Source: Puccinellia tenuiflora
Lineage: Eukaryota; Streptophyta; Magnoliopsida; Poales; Poaceae
NCBI GenBank assembly: GCA_012064385.1
Contig: QRDG01001879.1
Coordinates: forward strand, 62,001 to 126,000
Length of the DNA stretch: 64,000 nucleotides
Direction: 5' to 3'
Part shown: positions 11,143-21,696 of the stretch, piece by piece
Layout of the letters: each line of letters starts with the position of its first letter
Numbering within the stretch: position 1 is the first letter of the stretch
Notes under the pieces: generated by a model
The model's database searches: none
Told to the model about the DNA's origin: nothing
What the model saw: the letters and a program-made list of their open reading frames with translations, nothing else
Made by a program: the position numbers and the translations under genes

Positions 11143-12626
11143 ACTTTCTACTACCCTTTAGTTACGTGTTCAGAGGGAACGTGGCACTTGCAAGCACATC
11201 ACACTGGATCCATAACGGTTCTTTACCGGGTGATCGGTCGTGGCCACGATCACGCGGTGACGCATCAAGGCGGGGCAGGGCCACAAGGCGTCGATCACGG
11301 TTTGGGAGATGGAGGTGGTGGTGGCGATGGTGCTCTCTTCTTCCCCTCCTTTCTAGCGGTACACGACGGTTGTCTATTCTCTCCTCTCTGACAACGACGT
11401 CGGCATTCTTCGCCCTCACTCCTTCCATTCCTATAACCCCCTCTGAAAATGAGACTGACGGCCTACAATAACATGCTATAATGAATTAGTCCAAGGTGTT
11501 ACTGGATTACTTCCATGCTAGGTTGCAATTTCTATACAAGTTTCTGGATTTTCGTACTAAACAAGCATTTTGTGAACATTTACATACCAATTATCATCTT
11601 TTGAACAATTTAAATTTGCACTCTTTTCCCTTGATTTATGCATAGGGTATTGGGTTGGAGCACATTGATGCTGCAATGAAAGGTCATATAGAGTTAGTCA
11701 AGTATGTAGTTGTCTTATTTTTGGAAAGTGAGCTTGGAAACTATATCACTGCAATTTTTCTAGGATTCTCCGTGTTACTGCAGTATGCATCCGGAATTTA
11801 AGTTGTTCGTTGAAAGTAATATTTGCCAGTTAGATGATATGAAATTTACAACTAAGAAGAACAAATCCGATGAAGAAAGAGGGAAGTAGAAGTTGGAGCT
11901 CGCACATGAGGTAAAAAAAGAAGATGAAGATGATGAAATAAATGAACAAAAGTTAGGAAGAGAAGAAGAGGATTGAACAAGTAAAGATGGAGCTGGAGTT
12001 GCATTTTGGCTGATATTGTTCATGCACAAAATATGAAAGCAAATGTATCCATGATGAAAAATAATACGCTCTCGGGAAGGAATATGTCTCCAACATTCAT
12101 TGGGTGGTATTGTAATTCTAGTTGTGGTTCCATTCGTAAATTTAGTATCGTGTAGATAAATTTAGACCACGACAATACTCCAGGAAGCAAAAAAAATGGT
12201 GATGTAAATGCAGAAGAGCATCATGATTTATATTATACTTTTATGGGATTTATTATCCGTTGATGATAGTTTATCTATCCTACAATATATGGACAATACC
12301 ATATTTATGGAGCATGATTGGAAAAGGACAAGAAACTCAAATTAAATTTGTACTATGTGATTTTGAGGAGCTATTAGATCTAAAAAATAAACTTTCACGA
12401 GGATGAGTTTTCTGTTTCGTGAAGCCCAGGCACTGAGGATGAATAATGCTACTATTTTGGTTGTGAGAGAGTCAATTTCCTATCTATTACCTGCGGATAC
12501 CTATACACTACGTCACTATCGGATACTCACTACTCACGGTAGCTGAATGGAGACAAGTGGAAGAAAAAAATTCAAAATGCATCAATAGTTGGAAAGAAAA
12601 ATACTTATCCATGGGTGGAAAGTTAC
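11143..12626. other. Unassigned intergenic sequence with degraded Glu/Lys-rich stretch
   Basis: Around 11820-12000 a plus-strand stretch is rich in Lys and Glu codons but is broken by stops. It may be a fragment of a coiled-coil gene. The rest is AT-rich without recognisable content. Confidence 0.35.
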
Positions 12627-13015
12627 TTTGGAACCCGGGCTCCAGGGAGCCCGGTATTTCAAAAAAAAAGAAATCAACATTTCCAAGCTTCAAAAAATCA
12701 TGAAATTTTTTCTACATGTTGACAATGACATATTGCATGGCTGTGAAAATTTTCAACCCGAAATATTTTGTATTCCGCCCTACACAAAAAAGAAAAATCT
12801 GAAATTTTTTGAACTGCGAACTGTTCACATCTCAGATCCAGAAATTTGTCATTTTTGTGTAGGGCGGAATACAAAATATTTCGGGTTGAAATTTTACACA
12901 GCGGTAGAAATAGTCATGATCTACGCCTACGATTTTTTTCACATTTTTTTGAAACACAAAAATGTGGTTTTCAAATTTTTTAAAATACCGGGCTCCCTGG
13001 AGCCCGGGAGCCAAA
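12627..13015. mobile_element. Long-hairpin foldback MITE
   Basis: The ends are TTTGG(AA)CCCGGGCTCC and its complement. A nearly perfect match follows through CAGGGAGCCCGGTATTT, and a second inverted pair of about 45 bp lies in the middle (12752-12795 against 12853-12898, motif CCGAAATATTTTGTATTCCG). The whole 389 bp folds into one long hairpin. No clean 8- or 9-bp duplication could be fixed, so the superfamily is open (hAT or Mutator-like are candidates). Confidence 0.75.
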
Positions 13016-13149
13016 ACACCGCACTAGGTGATGTATATCTTATCCTTCTCCTTGTTACCTAAAGATGTCTTATAGAGGTTAGACTATTGTAGGTCTTGGT
13101 TCTATTGACAAACTTGCTAACAAAACAAGCAATATTGTTTAGCAAAATG

Positions 13150-13480
13150 GAGCATCTTATGTCGTTCAAATTATCAAGGTGTATTAGGTATCCATGACTT
13201 GGAGGCTAAAACATTGCTGACATTATGTGACAAGGGGTCTCCCAGAATAAGTATGTTGATTCTAAGGCTATCTCGTAGGTCTAGTAGAAACTAGGAGACT
13301 CTCACTTGGCTAGCCTAATAAAGATTAAGCAACCCCTTCTTTAGATTTGGAACGTGATCCACTAGAAATGGATCCCAAGTGTGTTTCTGTAGGATGTCTG
13401 GTTGGGAGATACGTCGTTGTGTTCTCACTATGATGGATTTTATAATATTGTTACAAATAAGGGGAAAGCTACGGTCGGTG
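13150..13480 (+). pseudogene. Decayed LINE fragment (end of RT / zf-RVT region)
   Basis: Translations in shifting frames read GIHDLEAK, then FFRFGT and GSQVCF, then GDTSLCSHYDGFYNIV. These are the successive landmarks of the C-terminal part of plant L1-type ORF2 proteins (thumb and zinc-finger-like region). Several frameshifts and stops separate them. It runs into the ERF fragment without a poly(A) tail. Confidence 0.6.
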
Positions 13481-13559
13481 GTCAGTCTTACGCGCAGAAC
13501 GCATTCCGCACCGTCCGATCTCCACGGAATCACCTCCCACCGCGGGTCCTCTTCTTCCC

Positions 13560-13945
13560 CACCGAAATAAATCTTCACGCATTTCCTGGACAAGTCGATC
13601 CCCAGATCGAGGATAGCCATCGAATTGACCGGCTGCTCTTCCGGCAGGCCGCGTTCCGGGAGTTCGAGCACGATGACTCGGACGAGGACGTGATGGTGAT
13701 CCCCATCGAGGAGGAGGAGGTCGCCGAGAGCAAGCCGTTCGCCTTCCGCGCCGCCTCCAAGCAGCAGCAGCATCAGGTGGCGGCGCCGGCAGTCGTCAGG
13801 CGCAGGAAGCCGGCGCAGTACAGGGGCGTGCGGCGCCGGCCGTGGGGCAAGTGGGCGGCCGAGATCCGCGACCCCGTCAAGGGCGTCCGCGTCTGGCTCG
13901 GCACCTTCCCCTCCGCCGAGGCCGCAGCGCTCGCATCGCGGACCG
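13560..13945 (+). pseudogene. Truncated ERF-type AP2 transcription factor fragment
   Basis: An acidic stretch (FREFEHDDSDEDVMVIPIEE) leads into an AP2/ERF DNA-binding domain: QYRGVRRRPWGKWAAEIRDP (from 13816) and GVRVWLGTFPSAEAAALA. The YRG block and the WLG core of the beta-sheet are present, but the sequence diverges right after AEAAALA, so the amphipathic helix (normally AYDxAA...) is missing and DNA binding would be lost. No ERF start codon exists upstream; the only ATG in frame (13402) belongs to the LINE fragment. The long open frame 13402-14358 is therefore a chance chimera: LINE remnant, ERF fragment and unrelated GC-rich sequence. Confidence 0.8.
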
Positions 13946-15060
13946 GTAAGCGGCGGTGCCGCTGCTCGAGACAGCGCTCCAAGGGCCGCCGCTCGATTCT
14001 GCGGGACGTCGGCAACTTCTTGTCGCTCTTCTTGTCCCCGTGGAGCCGAAGGTCAGGATGCCGTCCACTAGTTTTTCTCCTCTGTTCTTCATGCTGCTTG
14101 CCTCCACCCTCGCGCCCGGCCGCCTCCGCTGCTCCTCTAGATCGAGCACGCCGGCCAGCGAGCTCAGCTCCTCTACCGAGGCCACCTTCGCAGCAGCTCT
14201 GTCCGTGGTGGTCGCCAGCTGTGGTGGCTTCCGCAATGCGCTCTTCCCCGTGTCTGGCGCTCCCCTCCGCATGGGATGATCGCTGTCGTCGTCCGCACTG
14301 TGAAGGCCGCCTTGCAGCTTGCAAGCATCAGCTTACCACTGTCGCAATCCCCATCTAAATCTTTGCTTGATCTACTGGCCTCGGAGCTTGAACGATGATG
14401 TGTGTGGAGATTCACATGTGAGATGGTCTGTGCGTGTGTGATGTGTGAACTTGTGTGTGCATTATGTATGCATATTCTTTCTTACAAAAAATAGAGATTG
14501 AGCGTGGCATGTAGACTGTCCCAAACATCCACTCACCGTCACTAGCTACTACTGATGGATACTCATACCCTACACTTTAGTTAATAGTTACCCATATAAC
14601 ACTTATAAAGTTACCCACCTAATATTGGTAGAGTTACCCACCTAATATTTTTCGGGAATTTCTATATTCAGAATGGTCGGTAAGTTTGCTTATCTCCATA
14701 ACGCGGTATGCCTCCGCCTGCTGCTCGAGTACATCGGAGAGCGAGATGAACTCCTCCACACGCGAGCACCTTCCCAATAGTGGGCCGGCAGGTGCGACGG
14801 CTTCGTGATGCGCTCTTCTCCCTTGGCTGGCCCCTCCGCATAGCCGTGGGTGTACATGCAGGGATTGGGATTTTCTGACTTGCACACAACACACACACAT
14901 GGCCATACGATGCGCTGCTGCCCAAATCATTGCTCGATTTACTAGTGTGCACTCCTGCCCTTAGAGGATAATGTTAGTGGACATGCAGATGTGGGATGGC
15001 TTGTGCGTGTCTGATGTGTGTGTGGATTTGTGTGTGCATGATGTATGATTTTTTAAAATA
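13946..15060. repeat. Diverged direct duplication around a GTTACCCA block
   Basis: Roughly 14180-14480 and 14720-15050 are two diverged copies of one sequence. Both have a phrase like GATGCGCTCTTC then CCCCTCCGCAT, and both end in TGTGATGTGTG and TGTGTGTGCAT. Between them lie two units of AGTTACCCACCTAATATT. No coding function is apparent. Confidence 0.6.
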
Positions 15061-15925
15061 AAATAAGAAATAGCAGCAATGCCGATGCAATGCAAGCAGG
15101 ATCGGGCACCCCCTGTTGCTTCTTTTTGCCCACCCAGAACTAATGAAGTTACTCACCCAGAAATGATGAAGTGACCCAGGTGTTATGTTATAGTTATGCA
15201 CTACGAAATTGACGTAGTTACCCTACTCTCTCGATAATAGTTACCCACCCAGTGCCGATAAAGTTACCCACCCAAAACTAATAGAAGTTACCCACCCAGA
15301 ACTGATGAAGTTACCCATGTGTTTGTGCTATAGTTATGCACCACGAAATTGACGTAGTTACCCTACTCTCTCGATAATAGTTACCCACCCAGTACCGATA
15401 AAGTTACCCACCCAAAACTAATGAAGTTACCCACTCAAAACTGATGGAGTTACCCATGTACTCATGATATAGTTATTCACCACGAGATCGAAGTAGTTAC
15501 CCTACTCTCTCGGTAATAGTTACCCACACTGTACCGATGGAGTTACCCACCAGATACTAATGGAGTTACCCATGTGTTTATCTACCATGAAATCGATATA
15601 GTTACCCTGCACTCTCGGTAATAGTTACCCACTATGTGCTGACTGAGTTACCCACCCAAACTGATGGAGTTACCCATGTGTTCATGAGACATTTATACAC
15701 CATAAAATATATGGAGTTACATTACCCATTTTGTCGATGATACATTTACCATTCCAAAATGGTAACTCACTTATAAAACCGGATGGTAACTTCAAAGCTC
15801 AAAAAAACCAAAAATAACAACCAAAAGTGGGAAGCCAAAACTGATCGTTCATAGGGTGGGTAACTTACATACAACAGGTTGGGTAACTCACGTGTTATGC
15901 AGTGGGTAACTTTTAGGTCCGAAAA
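14560..15925. repeat. GTTACCCA minisatellite field with 140-bp higher-order units
   Basis: Units of about 22-24 bp built on AGTTACCCACCCA recur from 14580. The phrase CCCTACTCTCTCGATAATAG and variants recur at 15221, 15361, 15500 and 15605, giving a higher-order period of about 140 bp for the first three. From about 15750 the motif appears inverted (GGGTAACT at about 15857, 15886 and 15904), so the field has opposed arms. Confidence 0.8.
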
Positions 15926-16591
15926 AAAATTCATCGAAACATATCAACATGGGATTTAGTTTCGAAGATCTCGTCGCGACTAGTCCAACGGTGAAAACGG
16001 ATCTGAAATCGGATATACAAGTTGAGCTATAAAACATTTTAAAGTTTCAAATTTTTGCATTTAATAACGTAAGCATTTTCGTCTGTAGTGTAAATGTTGG
16101 GAATTTCCCCACGTTTGGCCGCACGTCCCACGTGCTCGTGCGGCAGCGCTCGCTTGAAGCTTAGATCGATTCAAATTGGGTCTGATAAGGTGTTGTCCAA
16201 ACGTTCTACGCGTAAGCCAATTTTTAGAACGGTCTGAGTGTAGCAGCGTCCATAACTTATCACAGTTAAGGAGGTGTTGGTGTCTCATCCCCAAACGTCT
16301 ATTTAGGCGTGATGTAATTGGGAACCGTTTGATAGCTTGGAGCGTTCTAAAAGAGCGTCTTCATGTGGTGCTCCTAACGTGTGGACATGATATTTCGATT
16401 GAACTTGCAAAACGATGGCATGTTTTCGCTCAAGTCTACGTACCGTGCGCTACTCCAGGTGGATGCGCCAATTAATAATAATAAAAGTTGAACGATGAAG
16501 ATCCTGTTAGAAATTAAGATCTTTATATGGTATCTAATAGGATGTCATGTTCACAAAGCATAATGCAGCTAAATGAAATTGTCATGGTTGT
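15926..16591. other. Unassigned intergenic sequence
   Basis: The phrase near 15960-16030 (GAAGATCTCGTCGCGAC, CCAACGGTGAAAACGG) resembles sequence I associate with grass transposon ends, but no partner end was found. The rest is unrecognised. Confidence 0.35.
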
Positions 16592-16605
16592 AAATAGTGA
16601 GCCTT

Positions 16606-18019
16606 AGCAAATCAGCAGCCCTAGCAGCTGCCGCGTCCGGCCCCGCGGCGCCGCAGCCGCCAGCCCCCTCCCCGCGCCGCACCTCCCCCTACTAACTAGC
16701 CGGCCCCCGCGCCGTCCGTCGGGGCGGCCCGGGGGAGATCTTCTCTCCTCGCCCGGGGCTCTTCCGCAGGGACGCCGAGCCGCCGCTGCCGCCGGCTTGG
16801 ACCGCGGTGGCGGCGGGCTCTGCTTGCCTAAAGGGCAGCGGGGACTCTCGCGTCGCTTGCTGCAGGCGGCGGAGGATGGACGCCGGGGCGGCAGCCCCGG
16901 ATCGGCGGTGGGTGACGGCGGCGGGAGACTGCACGTGTTCGTTGGCTTCTTCGGCCGTGTGGGCGGTGACTGAGCTGGCAGAACCGCCGAAGGACCCCTA
17001 ATAATCTCGGGCCTTAGCAACTCATCGTCTTCCTCATCCATCCGGCTTCAATCTGATCTACCTGCTGGTGCTGGCGTTGCTGGACATGATCTCGCCGCCG
17101 ACGCTCCCGGCGTGGCCTGGCACGGCCGCACCACCCAGAGCGTCACGCCGCCTCTCTTGTCATGGTCGTCCAAGATCCAAGATCGCCGCGGTTATGAAAC
17201 CTTGCAGATGGAGAGACCCACGGCAGACAGTGCTTCGGGCGGCCGCTTCTTGGCTCTGTGATATGTTGCTCGTAGAAGCGCATAATCCTCCAGTGGCCTC
17301 AGGGTGAGGACTTTGGCGTCATCAAGATCCACTTTCGTCAACACCTAATGGCACGTACGACAATCAACCGCGATTACTATGGGTCTGGCGGAAGTGGCTA
17401 CGTCAAGCTGGTTCGTTTGTCAGAGGATTCCATGCTCATATTGAGTAAGATAGCTAAGTGCTGGCGGTGGCAGGGATCGTGATGGATTAGAAAGTCGCGT
17501 TTGTGTGCCTGGCGGTCAGCTGCCCGCGATTTGCAGCAGTTCTCGCCATGTGGGGGTGAAAACTCTCTCCTTTATTGGCGGCGCTCTTTTAGTGTCGTGT
17601 CCCAGTTTCAGGGTGAAAACCCTAGGTCTGACCTCCGGGGTTGTACCTGGCAATGGTGGCTCGCTAGTCATTTCCTTGTTGGAGGCATTGTCTGAAACAT
17701 GGACCTTCTCTAGGGTGAAAACCCAGGATCTGACCATGCTGGTTAGACCGGACGTCGACGGTGTTGCTCACTGTTACCTTCTTGGAGGCTTCGTGTTGGA
17801 GAAGATATTTCGGAGAGTAGGTGTCGTCACCACTAGCGGTGCTATTGTTTCTGCGAGGCTATGTGTGCTTCGACAGGGTCTTTTTTTCTTACTTTTTTTC
17901 TTCTTTTGCTTTTCGGCTGTGTGCATCCTTGATGTCTAGAATTGTCTAGTCATTATGTTGTTGCAGAGGCTGGGTGTAAGTGATATCATCTTGGTATTAA
18001 TATATTCCCTTTATCGAAA
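16606..18019 (+). mobile_element. Poly(A)-tailed retroposon with 14-bp target duplication
   Basis: The insert lies between perfect copies of AAATAGTGAGCCTT (16592-16605 and 18020-18033) and ends TTCCCTTTATCGAAAAA. The 5' half is very GC-rich; the 3' half contains three spaced copies of GGGTGAAAAC (about 17555, 17611 and 17713). No RT or endonuclease is encoded, and the open frames (for example minus 16604-17041 and plus 17505-17939) are not recognisable proteins. It is best read as a non-autonomous element mobilised by an L1-type LINE. Confidence 0.8.
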
Positions 18020-18033
18020 AAATAGTGAGCCTT

Positions 18034-18814
18034 TTGCTATCGCGATGAACCAATTAAGCACTCAATTTTTAATTTAAAGTTGCTCTTGTAGTTTGGTCTA
18101 TCAATCAAGTTGCGTACCAATCATGGTTTGTTGCAAATATGTTTGGCAATTGACTCGAGGAATTAGGTCACAATAGAAAAATTATATCCTTGTAGCAGCG
18201 CCAATCTTATGGTGGTCATTGTGTGGCTGTGAGAAATTATGTCATTTTGATACCTTCTACGTTTTAGATTATCTACTCTTACACACACTAGTTAAGTTAT
18301 ATATTTGGAGTCAATTGCAGTGATTGGAACATAAGGAACTCTTCATCACGACACGTTCTAAAGTGGAGCAAACACCCAAAAAGTTCTCACCCAACAAGGA
18401 TGATGACATAATCTACGTATTGGTACTCGGTCATCTAATTAGGATGTTTTATCCTTTTTCACGCATGTTAAAATTTGATATCTCAAACCTTTTTTTTTGG
18501 TTGTGTAAATTTTTGTTATACGGAGGCTTGTACTTATATGTACCTGATGCGAACGTTGAGTTAATAAAAATAAAACAAGTCATATATCCCTTATCATCTG
18601 AGTTTCTGAAATACTATTATTAGGCATTTCCGTGATTAACCAATGGGTGCCTCTTTTCAAGGTCTACCAAGGAACTAATAACCCACTTTTTATACATGAG
18701 ATAGCATCCTATCACCATTGATGCCTTTAATTAGCAACACAAAGAAACCGCTGCTTCCTAATTAGACAGAGTCGGTCTGCAACTTAAAACGCACCACAAC
18801 ATGCATGCATGATG
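18034..18814. other. Unassigned sequence upstream of the cysteine-rich peptide gene
   Basis: AT-rich sequence with no recognisable gene. The last few hundred bases presumably include the promoter of the gene at 18864. Confidence 0.4.
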
Positions 18815-18822
18815 CATATATA
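18815..18822 (+). promoter_or_regulatory. TATA box of the cysteine-rich peptide gene
   Basis: CATATATA lies 42 bp before the chosen ATG (18864). It is only a few bases before the upstream in-frame ATG at 18828, which would probably not be in the transcript; this supports the shorter start. Confidence 0.5.
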
Positions 18823-18863
18823 CCCGTTTGCGTCGAGGAAGGACAAAAATCCGTGTGAAGCAG

Positions 18864-19166
18864 ATGGCGGCGAGACGGCCATCGACGGTGGCAATGGCGC
18901 TGGTGGTGGCGGTGATGATGACGGCCATGGCGGTGGAGCGAGCGGAGGCGGGGCAGAACTGCATCTGCGAGTGCGTGAAGCTGTGCATGCGGACGCGCAT
19001 CCCGGCCTTGCAACAGTGCAAGGGCGCATGCAGGGAGAACTCGTGCATCAAGAGCTGCGACGAGGCCTGCCAAAAGAAGGGCTTCCCGAAGGAGCCTAGC
19101 GAGGGCGTCCAGACCTGCGAGCTCGAGCCACTCTCCGCCGACGAGGAACGCATGTTGAACAAATGA
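18864..19166 (+). CDS. Secreted cysteine-rich peptide, thionin-like (putative)
   Basis: The product is 100 aa. It has an N-terminal signal peptide (MAARRPSTVAMALVVAV..., predicted cleavage after AEA, about residue 29) and a mature region with ten cysteines. These include CxCxCxxxC, two CxxxC pairs and CIKSCDEAC, followed by an acidic tail (ELEPLSADEERM). The CxxxC spacing recalls the small secreted peptides annotated as plant thionin-family or defensin-like in grasses, usually linked to defence or reproductive signalling; the assignment is tentative. The start was set at 18864 rather than 18828 because of the TATA box position and because the signal peptide then begins cleanly. It is a single exon surrounded by mobile DNA, and the frame is intact. 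Confidence 0.7.
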   Translation: MAARRPSTVAMALVVAVMMTAMAVERAEAGQNCICECVKLCMRTRIPALQQCKGACRENSCIKSCDEACQKKGFPKEPSEGVQTCELEPLSADEERMLNK

Positions 19167-19499
19167 TTGGACCTTGTCATATGGTCAGAGGCGTTGGTTT
19201 GTTTTGTATCCCCATGCAGTACTAGCGGTGAGATGTGCTCACGTCGACCTGTAAAATATTGATGTTGTATCTGCACACAAACACACACACCCCTATCAAC
19301 TTGTGCCATCAGCCCTCTTATAAGTTACAACCCATTTCTTTCCGGCTTCTAGGATGGCTTTACTCTCCTCCAACCTCCCTCCAAATATTAGGTTTGGTTT
19401 TTTCAAGTTAGTTTTGACAAAAAACGCTTTTCTTAGGGCGACTTACACGACGAAGGTCGCCTGAGCGAGCACGCTCACACTTTTGGAGATATTGGCAGT

Positions 19500-19664
19500 T
19501 GGCGTACGCTAGTTAGAAAAATTATTGTTTTCGGCCGTGGTAAACCTTCTGCCACGCGGATTCAACCACGGTACCCATTCCGTGGTAAAAAAAAAATTAA
19601 CCACAAAAAATGGACCTTCTACCACGAAAATAGAGCATGGTAAAAAGCACTTTTTTCTTCTAGT
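19500..19664. mobile_element. Probable CACTA transposon end (truncated)
   Basis: The block has sub-terminal repeats of CCGTGGTAAA/CCACGG type in both orientations (about 19534, 19551, 19565, 19580 and 19618). It ends in a T-rich terminus, ACTTTTTTCTTCTAGTA, resembling the reverse complement of the CACTAGTAGAAAAA end of grass CACTA elements. Only one end is seen, and the final bases deviate from CACTA. Confidence 0.4.
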
Positions 19665-20279
19665 AAGAAGGTCGAGGTTGAAGAGAGGAAGGTGGCGGCA
19701 TTGGAGCAAGCAAAGGCAACAGAAGAGGAACACAAGTTGATGTTCATGAACACTAGTGGTATGGATGCAAAGTAAAAGACTTATTTAGAGCTTTGTAGAG
19801 ACCAATTGTTGATGAAGAAGTCTATGGCAATGGGTAGTGGCATGAGCTCATACATGAGTGCCATGGGAGGAGGCATGGGAGGTGGTGGCATAGGCTCATA
19901 CATGAATGCCATGGGAGGAGGTGGCATGAGCTCATACATGAGTGCCATGGGAGGAGGAGGCATGGTTTGCACTATGCCCGGCTACGTGGGTGGCATGCCC
20001 GGAATGGGAGGCTACATGGCTACTATGGGACGCATGGGAAGCTACATGGGAGGCATGGGTACTATGGGAGGCATGGGTGGTGGCGGCATTGGAGGCAATG
20101 GAGGTGGAGGCATGGGTGGTGGTGACATTGGAGGAGGAATGGGAGGAGGAGGCGGTGGCCGAGGTGGTGGCGGCATGGAGAACGCCAATGTTGCCAAGGA
20201 TACAACCGTCGACGACCAAGAAGAAGAAGGAAAAGAAGAAGATGCAATTAATGAAGAGACCGGCAACATTCAAGTTTGA
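19665..20279 (+). pseudogene. Met/Gly-rich remnant of a NAM-associated-domain gene
   Basis: The frame opens with a Lys/Glu-rich helix (KKVEVEERKVAALEQAK), then MFMNTSGMDAK and, after one in-frame TAA (19773-19775), KTYLELCRDQLL. This is the C-terminal pattern of plant NAM-associated / Myb-like proteins, often found beside PIF/Harbinger transposase genes. It continues into an unusually Met- and Gly-rich segment (repeats of SSYMSAMGGGM, GGMGG) and an acidic tail ending at 20279. The 5' part is missing; it is cut where the probable CACTA end stops. The internal stop and lack of a DNA-binding domain argue for a pseudogene, although the frame from the ATG at 19806 (157 aa) remains open. Confidence 0.6.
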
Positions 20280-20474
20280 GTACTTGGTGGAATGAATTAA
20301 CTATGGCATTCTACTTTTGTTTGATTTTGAGTTGAACTATGGCATTGTTTGAATGGAGTTGAGTACCATGTGGATTTGAAGTACTATTTGTGATGATATT
20401 TTTATCTACTATTTTATATGTTGTTTGTGTGTTTAAATGTCTATGAAATATGTGCAAACATATGGGCTACAACC

Positions 20475-21320
20475 AAAATCTATGTTTACTAGAAGAACGG
20501 GTACGTACGAGAAAAAAAGGAGAGGAGGCGATCGTGGCGGCGGCCTAGGGTTTCAACCCTAGCCGCCGCCGCCGGTGATATCTGCAGCTTCATCGTCGTC
20601 GTCGGCAAAGATTCGACGGGTCCTCGCCTCCTCTAGGTGTCGTCTGGCACTAGAAGGGGTGGGGACCTCGGACCTGCGCACGGCGCTTTTCGAAGGTCCC
20701 TAATGGTAGAGTTTGGTTTTGGTCGTCATCTTCTTCGTTAATGGAGATGGTATCGTCTGCAATAAGTGATCTTCCACGCTTCGTTCGACGGCGAGATATC
20801 CTTCCCGACGTCAATGATGGCTTTGGAAGATTAAGTCTGTCTAGGTATGGTTCTTCAGATCTTGCTTCGCCAGATCAATCTTGGATTGTTTCTCATGGTT
20901 GCCGCGAGGAGGTTGGTCCTCGCAATATCTATCCCGGCTACTACGTCTTCGGCAATGGTGATTCGTTCTCTCGGCTCCCAACGACGTCGACAAAGTGGTT
21001 CGGTTTTTTGTCCCTGGAATATCAGTGGTGGTGCTCTTGCCGATGTTACTTGATTAATTTAATGGCTGCGTGCGTGCACAAAGCCTTGGCATTGCGGCTC
21101 AAATTTAAAAAGGGAGAACCTTCGGTGGTATTCACAGGTCTATGGTTTGGTGGTGTTGGCATTGTTCTATGGCTGCCTTCAGAAAAGTACAAGATTGTGT
21201 CATGGATGAATAAAGAGCTTGAAGATCTCATAGATTTGCGAGTCTCTATTAGTTTTGTTTTTGTAATCGATGTAATCGTGTACTCTTTGATGGTTTAATA
21301 TACGTGGAAAATTCAAAAAA
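20475..21320 (+). mobile_element. Poly(A)-tailed retroposon with 19-bp perfect target duplication
   Basis: The insert is bracketed by perfect copies of AAACATATGGGCTACAACC (20456-20474 and 21321-21339) and ends in an A-rich tail. The 5' part is GC-rich with an internal palindrome (CTAGGGTTTCAACCCTAG at about 20547). A frame of 185 aa (20741-21298; starts MEMVSSAISDLPRF) fills the second half and stops shortly before the tail. I do not recognise it; it may be a degenerate or non-canonical ORF1-like product. No RT is present. The fully intact duplication indicates a recent insertion. Confidence 0.85.
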
Positions 21321-21339
21321 AAACATATGGGCTACAACC

Positions 21340-21696
21340 GCCGGTTTGGTGCCCTATTTTAGGGCAGCTGCTACGGCAGCCGGTTTTGTTGTGCCCTAAA
21401 ATAGCGCAGCTGAATTTTTTACCGTGCCCCAAAACTCAAAAAACTGAGAAAATTGATGATGTAAAACCACTCTTTGGTGTCCCAAAATGGGGCAGCTGTT
21501 GGAGATGCACGAAAGAAAACATGAAAACGAAATGCTGAACCCTGACCTGCTGGTCGTCAACGGCTGCGCATCGCTGTCCATCTTCTTCCTCGAATCTCTA
21601 CATACAGTATTTCCGACGTGCATCTGTGCAATTTGCTAACTGGCCAGACCTATTCGAAGTAAACAAGATCGATACATAAATAAGTGGCCAGAGGAA
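21340..21696. other. Short inverted-repeat-rich stretch, possible MITE remnant
   Basis: TGCCCTATTTTAGGGCAGC, GTGCCCTAAAATAG and TCCCAAAATGGGGCAGC recur within about 150 bp in both orientations, as in decayed MITEs. No clear ends or duplication were found. Confidence 0.35.

Noticed and set aside
11162..11471. Overlapping 88-108-codon frames on both strands
   Set aside because: Arg/His or Gly-rich translations of one GC-rich stretch; no homology recognised.
14560..15925. CRISPR-like array
   Set aside because: Repeats are degenerate, without uniform spacers, in a eukaryotic genome; a minisatellite explains them.
16604..17041. 145-codon minus frame starting MDEEDDELL
   Set aside because: It overlaps the target duplication and the GC-rich head of a retroposon, and is Pro/Arg-rich with no recognisable domain.
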